This document shows positions 59,489 through 64,000 of a stretch of DNA of 64,000 bases, one piece after another (the first letter of the stretch is position 1; every line of letters begins with the position of its first letter). The notes beneath the pieces are model-generated. The model did no database searches and had not been told where the DNA came from. It saw only the letters and a program-made list of their open reading frames with translations. This DNA comes from an uncultured Bilophila sp. (GTDB taxonomy: Bacteria > Desulfobacterota > Desulfovibrionia > Desulfovibrionales > Desulfovibrionaceae): the NCBI GenBank assembly GCA_902373525.1, contig CABKMN010000002.1, positions 1 through 64,000 on the forward strand, read 5' to 3'. Both the position numbers and the translations under genes were made by a program.

Positions 59489-60822
59489 GGTGCCTCCGGG
59501 GAAGGAATGCGCGGCAAGGCCACGCTCTCAAGATAGAGTGCCAGCGCCTCGCGGTCGGCGGCGTTTCCGGCGAAGGGCGGCATCACGTCGGACCGCGCGC
59601 CCATCCCCAGCAGTTGCGCCTCAAGGCCGTTCGCGGTCAGACGCCGCACACGGGGAACGATGTCCACCCGAGGGCCGTTCAGGCCGTGGCAGACCCCGCA
59701 TTGCAGCGCGAACAGCGCGGAGCCCCGGCTCAGGCCGTCGGCAAGGGGCAGGCGTTCGCGTTCCGCCGCTTCAATCGTCCGAAGCCAGCCGGATGCGGAC
59801 CCGGCCCCCTCGCGCTCGGCCCGTTCCGTCTGCGCGACGCTGATCCCGGTGGAATACATGGCGGTTTCGGCCACCCACGGACGGCGTCCGGCTTCGCGAA
59901 CCCACTCGAAGCTCCCCACCAGCGCCAGCCCCGTGCACAGAATGAGCACCGTCAGCGGCCTGCGGAGCCGTTCCGCCCGCACGAAAGCCAGCACGCCGCC
60001 CAGAAAGACCACGGGCAGCATCCAGCCGTAGGTTTCGAGGAACGGGCGGATGTCCACGGTGCGCCGCATGACGGCCTGCTGCCTATCGGGCGGCAACGCC
60101 ATGTAATACCACACGGAACCGCCCAGCAGCAGGAAAAAGGGAAGGACGATCCACAGGCTGCTTGCCCGCACCGCCTCGCGCCGCACCTCCGGGGAAGGGA
60201 TGCGCGGCGCGGTGAACAGCGCGAACATGCCCGCCAGAATCAGGCTGATGCCGGTGCGGACCACCAGACTGGGAACGTAGGTTGGGTTGAAGAAGCCGCG
60301 CCACACGTCGCCGGTAACCAGTCCCTGCCCCGGCGTGAGCATGAAGGTGATGATGCCGTTGATCAGCACGAGCGACATGAAGCCCGACACGGCGTAGGCG
60401 AGGCCGATGCGCCGGTGCGTCTTCGGAGACAGCCTGCCGTCGCGGCTCAGGGGATAGGTGTAGGCGTAGGCCAGCAGGGACACGACTTCGAGGAGAAACA
60501 CCGTCCACTCGGCGGCCCAGAAAAAGACGAAGTTGTGGATCAGCAGGGACGTGGCTCCGGGATTCACCGCGCTGATGGTAAACCAGATGCCCACGCCGCT
60601 GATCCCGCCGAAAACCATGGTCACCAGCAGGAAGAAATGCGTATGGCGTTCCAGCCACAGCAGCAGTTCCGGGGCGTTTTCCCGGTGGGCCTTGCCTTCC
60701 ATCCAGACCAGATAGATGCCGCCGCCCACCGCGAACTGCGCCACGAACACATGCAGGACGGACACGACGGCGATGATCAGGCCCGAGCCGATGCCGATGA
60801 AATGCCAGACGGGAAAGGCCAT
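59485..60822 (-). CDS. CydA-like membrane protein with fused C-terminal cytochrome c domain
   Basis: 445 residues with about eight transmembrane helices. The first segment resembles CydA: VSVLHVFVAQFAVGGGIYLV (the His that ligands the heme b site) and a helix with two glutamates, FFWAAEWTVFLLEVVSLLAY. The family position of the second His (normally VHTV) reads VVRTG, so one of the bd heme ligands is replaced by Arg and no Q-loop is visible. A cytochrome c domain follows: CGVCHGLNG near residue 375 with Met in DVMPPFAG. It is therefore a member of the bd superfamily that exchanges electrons through a c-heme. It overlaps the 11-heme cytochrome and follows a CydA'-like protein. Not a normal quinol oxidase. 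Confidence 0.8.
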   Translation of the reverse strand: MAFPVWHFIGIGSGLIIAVVSVLHVFVAQFAVGGGIYLVWMEGKAHRENAPELLLWLERHTHFFLLVTMVFGGISGVGIWFTISAVNPGATSLLIHNFVFFWAAEWTVFLLEVVSLLAYAYTYPLSRDGRLSPKTHRRIGLAYAVSGFMSLVLINGIITFMLTPGQGLVTGDVWRGFFNPTYVPSLVVRTGISLILAGMFALFTAPRIPSPEVRREAVRASSLWIVLPFFLLLGGSVWYYMALPPDRQQAVMRRTVDIRPFLETYGWMLPVVFLGGVLAFVRAERLRRPLTVLILCTGLALVGSFEWVREAGRRPWVAETAMYSTGISVAQTERAEREGAGSASGWLRTIEAAERERLPLADGLSRGSALFALQCGVCHGLNGPRVDIVPRVRRLTANGLEAQLLGMGARSDVMPPFAGNAADREALALYLESVALPRIPSPEAP

Positions 60823-60823
60823 G

Positions 60824-62017
60824 TTACTCCTCCATTCCCGAACCGCCGCAGCGGTTCACGTTCCGAAGAACGCGGGCCAGCCAGACGAGGACGGCGGCGA
60901 CGCAGACCGCGCACACGAGGAACAGCGTCAGCGCGGCGGTCTGCCCGTGCGGCATGGCCAGCGCATTGGGAGCCGCCGACGGCGCTTCCGCGTACGGCGA
61001 CAGCATGGCCGCGCGCACCATGTCCCGGACGCAGACCATCACCAGAACGATGCCGAGCGCGGCGGCGGTGGTCCGTCCGAGTTCGCCCCGCCGGGCCGTG
61101 AACAGCGCGAGAAGCAGCCCCGACAGCACCAGCGGCAGCGCCGCCGTATGCAGGACGCTTCCCCCGAGGAACAGGGCGCGCACCTCCGGGGGCAGACTGA
61201 ACAGGAACAGCAGCCCCACGGGAACCTGCGCCAGCGAGACGAAGAAAAACCAGTCCAGCCCCCGGCGGAAACGGCGTCCGGCCCCGTCAGCCCCGGAATC
61301 AGAGCCGGAGTCCCCAGCGGGTCCGGCTCCGGTGCGGCGGGCGCTCCACCGGGCGCGCCACGCCATCGTCAGCCCGCCCACGGCCAGCGAGGCCAGTATG
61401 ATATGGAGATAACGCGGGAACAGGGTGGCGTCGCGGAGGTTGAGGATGGTCCCGTGCGGTTCGGAGAACCATTGGAACCAGAGGGCGGGGCGCAGCATCA
61501 GCGTACTGGCGTTGGTCAGCAGAAAGGCGGTCATGAGCAGCAGGAGGGCCGTCAGGATCAGCACCGTCGTACGCCGGGCCGGGTTGACCGCGCCGTCGCT
61601 CACATACAGCCCGTAGTAGCCGAGCATGACGAACAGGACGACGGCCAGCCACCATACGGCCATGAGCACGATGCCGGGATAAAGGAAATGTCCGTACAAC
61701 ACCTGCAAAAACAGGAAGGGGGCGATGCCGAAGTTCACGGCCAGCGCAAGCGTCTTGGGCAGGAAGGCCACCCCGCCCGGCGTGTCCGAAGCGGCCCCCC
61801 GACGGTCGAGAATCGCCAGCAGCATCGAACCGAGCAGGATGTTGACCAGCACCAGATGCGCGAAAAACGTCAGCACCAGCAGGCTGTCCAACAGGCCGGA
61901 CGGCGCGGGCAACGCCATTGCGGGCGGAACCAGCCCGGCCCCCGCCGGCGCGGCCTGAGCCGCCGAGGCCCACCCGACCGCCGCAACGGCAATGCCTATC
62001 CGTTTTGTGTCGATCAT
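60824..62017 (-). CDS. Polytopic membrane protein, CydA'-like partner
   Basis: 397 residues with a cleavable or anchoring N-terminus and about nine transmembrane helices. Possible heme-ligand histidines: FFAHLVLVNILLGSMLL near residue 55 and YLHIILASLAVGGLTMAW near residue 205, each on a helix, reminiscent of CydA His positions and of the second CydA-type subunit (CydA') found in some bd-superfamily complexes. The gene is followed one base later by the CydA-like/cytochrome c protein, so the two likely form the membrane core of one complex. Alternative: an unrelated quinone-binding membrane subunit. Confidence 0.65.
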   Translation of the reverse strand: MIDTKRIGIAVAAVGWASAAQAAPAGAGLVPPAMALPAPSGLLDSLLVLTFFAHLVLVNILLGSMLLAILDRRGAASDTPGGVAFLPKTLALAVNFGIAPFLFLQVLYGHFLYPGIVLMAVWWLAVVLFVMLGYYGLYVSDGAVNPARRTTVLILTALLLLMTAFLLTNASTLMLRPALWFQWFSEPHGTILNLRDATLFPRYLHIILASLAVGGLTMAWRARWSARRTGAGPAGDSGSDSGADGAGRRFRRGLDWFFFVSLAQVPVGLLFLFSLPPEVRALFLGGSVLHTAALPLVLSGLLLALFTARRGELGRTTAAALGIVLVMVCVRDMVRAAMLSPYAEAPSAAPNALAMPHGQTAALTLFLVCAVCVAAVLVWLARVLRNVNRCGGSGMEE

Positions 62018-62841
62018 GCGTCGTTCCTTTCGTCTCCCGGAAGCGAAAAACCGTTCCGGGCATATGCCCCGATGTACCCCACCGCCAACGCGTTTTCCAT
62101 TATAGACCTAGGGGATGCTCGTCAGTTTTCGGGAATACGTCAGATTCGTCCCGACAGACGGGACCCCAATGTAGCCGAATACAGGCCAAACAGGCGTCAG
62201 AAGCCATAGCAAAGAAGCCCCTCCCCGTTTGTCTACCGGGAAGGGGCTTCTTTGTGCGTTGAATGGACAACTCTCCGAATGAAGCGTCACCACGGGAGCC
62301 CCCACTCCACGCGGGAAAGGAGCTGCCGCACGCCGGACAGTCAAAGCTCTTCCCGCATCACCGTCCCGCTCCCTCCCTGACCTGCAATCCCATTTCAGCC
62401 GGAACACGGTGCGGGATGGGGAGGTGCGGATCAAGTTGCAGGCGCAATGGGAAGCCTGCCTTCAGGAACGGGAAGAAATTCATGCGGATCGCTCCGCAGC
62501 AGGCCGTACCGGATTTCGTTTCGGGACAGGAGAAGGCGTACGGGAAAGCCGGATGCCGGAGCGAAACAGCGCGCTTTTCCGGAAACGTCGGTCCGTCCCG
62601 GCAAAAGGCCTTAAACGAAAGCCCGCTACGCTCCCGGAAGGTGTTGGGACGATCTTGCGGGGACATCTTCCGGCTTCGGCTTCTGCTGGCGTTTTTTGAA
62701 TGTCGGCGGTGGGATGCACGGTTCGGCACTCATGGTCCGTTAGAAGAAAAAAGCGGAGGCCGGGGTGGTGTCCCGGCGTTTTTTCGGGTATTGTGGTGCC
62801 CTCGTTCCTGTTTGTCACATCGAGTACGAAGGAAGTGCACT
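62018..62841. other. Intergenic stretch with terminator
   Basis: About 825 bp with no supportable gene. The left end should hold the promoter of the respiratory operon. A bidirectional terminator lies at 62211-62253. The 62280-62820 part has only weak open frames. Confidence 0.35.
62211..62253. terminator. Bidirectional hairpin terminator
   Basis: AAAGAAGCCCCT pairs perfectly with AGGGGCTTCTTT, and the stem is extended inward with one mismatch. Flanking T-rich on the plus side. Confidence 0.65.
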
Positions 62842-63099
62842 ATGAGCCTCTATTTTTCCGTCAGCGATCCCTCGGGCAAGTTCCTTTCCGCAACCGAATT
62901 GCTTGACCCGTCCGTTCAGGCCATGAAGGAAGCCTCGGAAAAGACCTCCGGCGTTTTCACGCTGTCCTTTTCCAAAGATCACTGTTTTTGGCATCCTTTC
63001 ATGGAAGCCAAGGACGGACGCGTCTCCGTCACGGATTCGATCCTGTATGCGGATGCCCAGAAATTCAACGACATGGCGAAAAGCTGGCGCACGGAATAG
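62842..63099 (+). CDS. Small hypothetical protein
   Basis: 85 residues, no signal peptide or membrane helix; mixed charges, with SVSDPSGKFLSATELLDPSV at the start and HCFWHPFMEAKDGRVSVTD in the middle. It begins at the ATG after GAAGGA at 62827-62841 and ends with a TAG, so it is a plausible real gene, but I know of no family. Confidence 0.5.
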   Translation: MSLYFSVSDPSGKFLSATELLDPSVQAMKEASEKTSGVFTLSFSKDHCFWHPFMEAKDGRVSVTDSILYADAQKFNDMAKSWRTE

Positions 63100-63319
63100 C
63101 GACGGCCCGTCCTCGCGTTCCGGCGACAGCGGCGTCCCGTCCGCGCAATCCGCAGCCCCATAGAGCCCGCGCTCTGAAGAGCCCTTTTCCGGTACGGACA
63201 CGCCGTTCCCGAACATCCTCACATACGGTGAAATCCCCCTTTCAGACGCCTGTCAGGGGGATTTTTCGCATCCTGCGTCCCTCTCCGGGCGTTACCTTCC
63301 CCGATAAGGAATACCCGAC

Positions 63320-63859
63320 ATGAACTCCCTGCTGCTCCGTTCCCTGCTCGTCCTGTGCCTTCCGGCTCTGACGGCGGCCTGCGCTCCGCCCGAGCCCGTG
63401 CCGTCCGACGCCACCCCCCGCTCTCCGGTAGCCATGCCCAATCCCTTCGTTTCCTACGACAATCTGGAAACGGCACGGGCGGCGTTCGGCGCTCCGTTCG
63501 CCGTCCCGTCCACCCCGAAAGGCTACCGGCTGACCCGCATCGCCGTCACCCGCACGGGAAACGCCGCGCTGGCGCAGCTCCTGTACGAACAGGGCGTCAG
63601 GCAGGTCCTCTACCGCGTGACCCCGACGCCGGACGACGGCGATCAGGATGCGCGGATGACGCGGATCAGCGGCGACTACAACCGGTACGCGGAACACGGC
63701 ACCCTGAACGTGGGGCCGAACGCCGTGGCCACGCGCGGACGGGACGGCGCGATCTTCGCGGCCTATTGGGAACGCGGCGGCTTCAGCCATTCCCTGACGG
63801 CCCGCTACGGCCTGCCGCCCGCTCAGGTCCGAGCCATCGTGGAAAGCGTCACCGACTGA
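63320..63859 (+). CDS. Lipoprotein with DUF4367-like domain
   Basis: 179 residues. Lipobox LTAAC (Cys at residue 21) after a hydrophobic signal marks a lipoprotein. The C-terminal half has KGYRLTRIAVTRTGNAALAQ, then NVGPNAVATRGRDGAIFAAY and SLTARYGLPPAQVRAIVESV, a pattern like DUF4367 domains seen in Firmicutes envelope proteins. Cell-envelope location; role unknown. Stands alone at the right end of the window. Confidence 0.65.
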   Translation: MNSLLLRSLLVLCLPALTAACAPPEPVPSDATPRSPVAMPNPFVSYDNLETARAAFGAPFAVPSTPKGYRLTRIAVTRTGNAALAQLLYEQGVRQVLYRVTPTPDDGDQDARMTRISGDYNRYAEHGTLNVGPNAVATRGRDGAIFAAYWERGGFSHSLTARYGLPPAQVRAIVESVTD

Positions 63860-64000
63860 GCGGCGGACGCGGGCGGCGCACCGTCTCCGTCTGCTCCCCG
63901 TAGATACGCGCACAGTGCGGAAGGCCGGGAAACGAATGTTCCCCCGCGCGGTTCCCAAGGCCGCCGCATGGGAGCGTTCCCCGCGGAGGGCACGCTGGAC
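63860..64000. other. Window end, nothing recognised
   Basis: G+C-rich spacer after the lipoprotein; no gene, repeat or RNA identified before the window ends. Confidence 0.3.

Noticed and set aside
62263..62841. N-terminal extension of the 85-residue protein to 278 residues
   Set aside because: The upstream part has Arg/Pro/Gly-rich low-complexity composition and covers a terminator region. The ATG at 62842 has its own GAAGGA site.
1..64000. CRISPR array, tRNA, rRNA or complete insertion sequence
   Set aside because: I saw no regularly spaced direct repeats, no cloverleaf with a consensus T-loop, no rRNA-like stretch and no transposase with flanking terminal repeats. A covariance-model scan could still reveal a tRNA I overlooked.

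Overview
The window most resembles a sulfur-metabolising anaerobe of the Desulfovibrionaceae (Desulfovibrio, Bilophila or Mailhella type), probably gut- or sediment-associated. This is inferred from gene content: three solute-importer systems (two TRAP, one TctABC), an AprAB-like flavoprotein/ferredoxin pair, an 11-heme cytochrome c and a periplasmic molybdenum hydroxylase. No rRNA, tRNA or other phylogenetic marker was found, so the assignment is tentative.

Layout. (1) 1-3180: a decayed Mu-like prophage remnant on the minus strand (orphan adenine/N4-cytosine methyltransferase, frameshifted C5-cytosine methyltransferase overlapped by a Mu Com-type zinc finger, two phage hypotheticals). At 2699/2700 it is joined abruptly to the C-terminal part of a formylglycine-generating-enzyme-fold gene. 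(2) 3200-18900: a visibly more A+T-rich accessory island dominated by small redox enzymes (flavodoxin-like and FMN reductases, nitroreductases, short-chain dehydrogenases, aldo/keto reductases, a Dabb protein, a cyclophilin-like lipocalin-sized protein, a metallo-beta-lactamase-fold hydrolase), punctuated by LysR and AraC regulators and by mobile-element debris (Rpn transposase-nuclease pseudogene, relaxase/primase C-terminal pseudogene). (3) 18905-28600: G+C-rich; an AraC regulator with an in-frame GA microsatellite, then an amidohydrolase, an M20 carbamoylase/amidohydrolase, two tandem DctP proteins sharing a 416-bp identical block, DctQ, DctM and an orphan TauA/SsuA-type binding protein. 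(4) 28955-40220: a DEAD-box helicase with a DbpA domain, a three-subunit periplasmic Mo hydroxylase (2Fe-2S, cytochrome c, Tat-exported Mo subunit), a tyrosine recombinase and an AI-2E family permease. (5) 40958-47052: TctCBA, AprA-like and AprB-like proteins, and a Crp-family regulator. (6) 47074-57225 (minus strand): a TRAP importer plus sugar-acid/polyol catabolic genes (PfkB-DUF2090 fusion, idonate/sorbitol-type dehydrogenase, TIM-barrel isomerase, gluconate-5-dehydrogenase-type SDR, DeoC-type aldolase) with a DeoR regulator and a HAD phosphatase. (7) 57602-62017 (minus strand): a tight three-gene respiratory module of a CydA'-like membrane protein, a CydA-like protein with a fused cytochrome c domain, and a membrane-anchored 11-heme cytochrome. 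(8) 62018-64000: a small unknown protein and a lipoprotein.

How the parts fit: regions 3, 5 and 6 each pair a high-affinity importer with the enzymes likely to process the imported compound and, in 5 and 6, a regulator. Regions 4 and 7 supply periplasm-facing electron transfer. The most novel-looking systems are the region 7 respiratory module, the AprAB-like/Tct locus and the inositol-pathway-like but incomplete sugar-acid operon. All frameshifted genes recognised lie in mobile-element debris, while the metabolic genes are intact, which argues for genuine decay rather than poor sequence quality.
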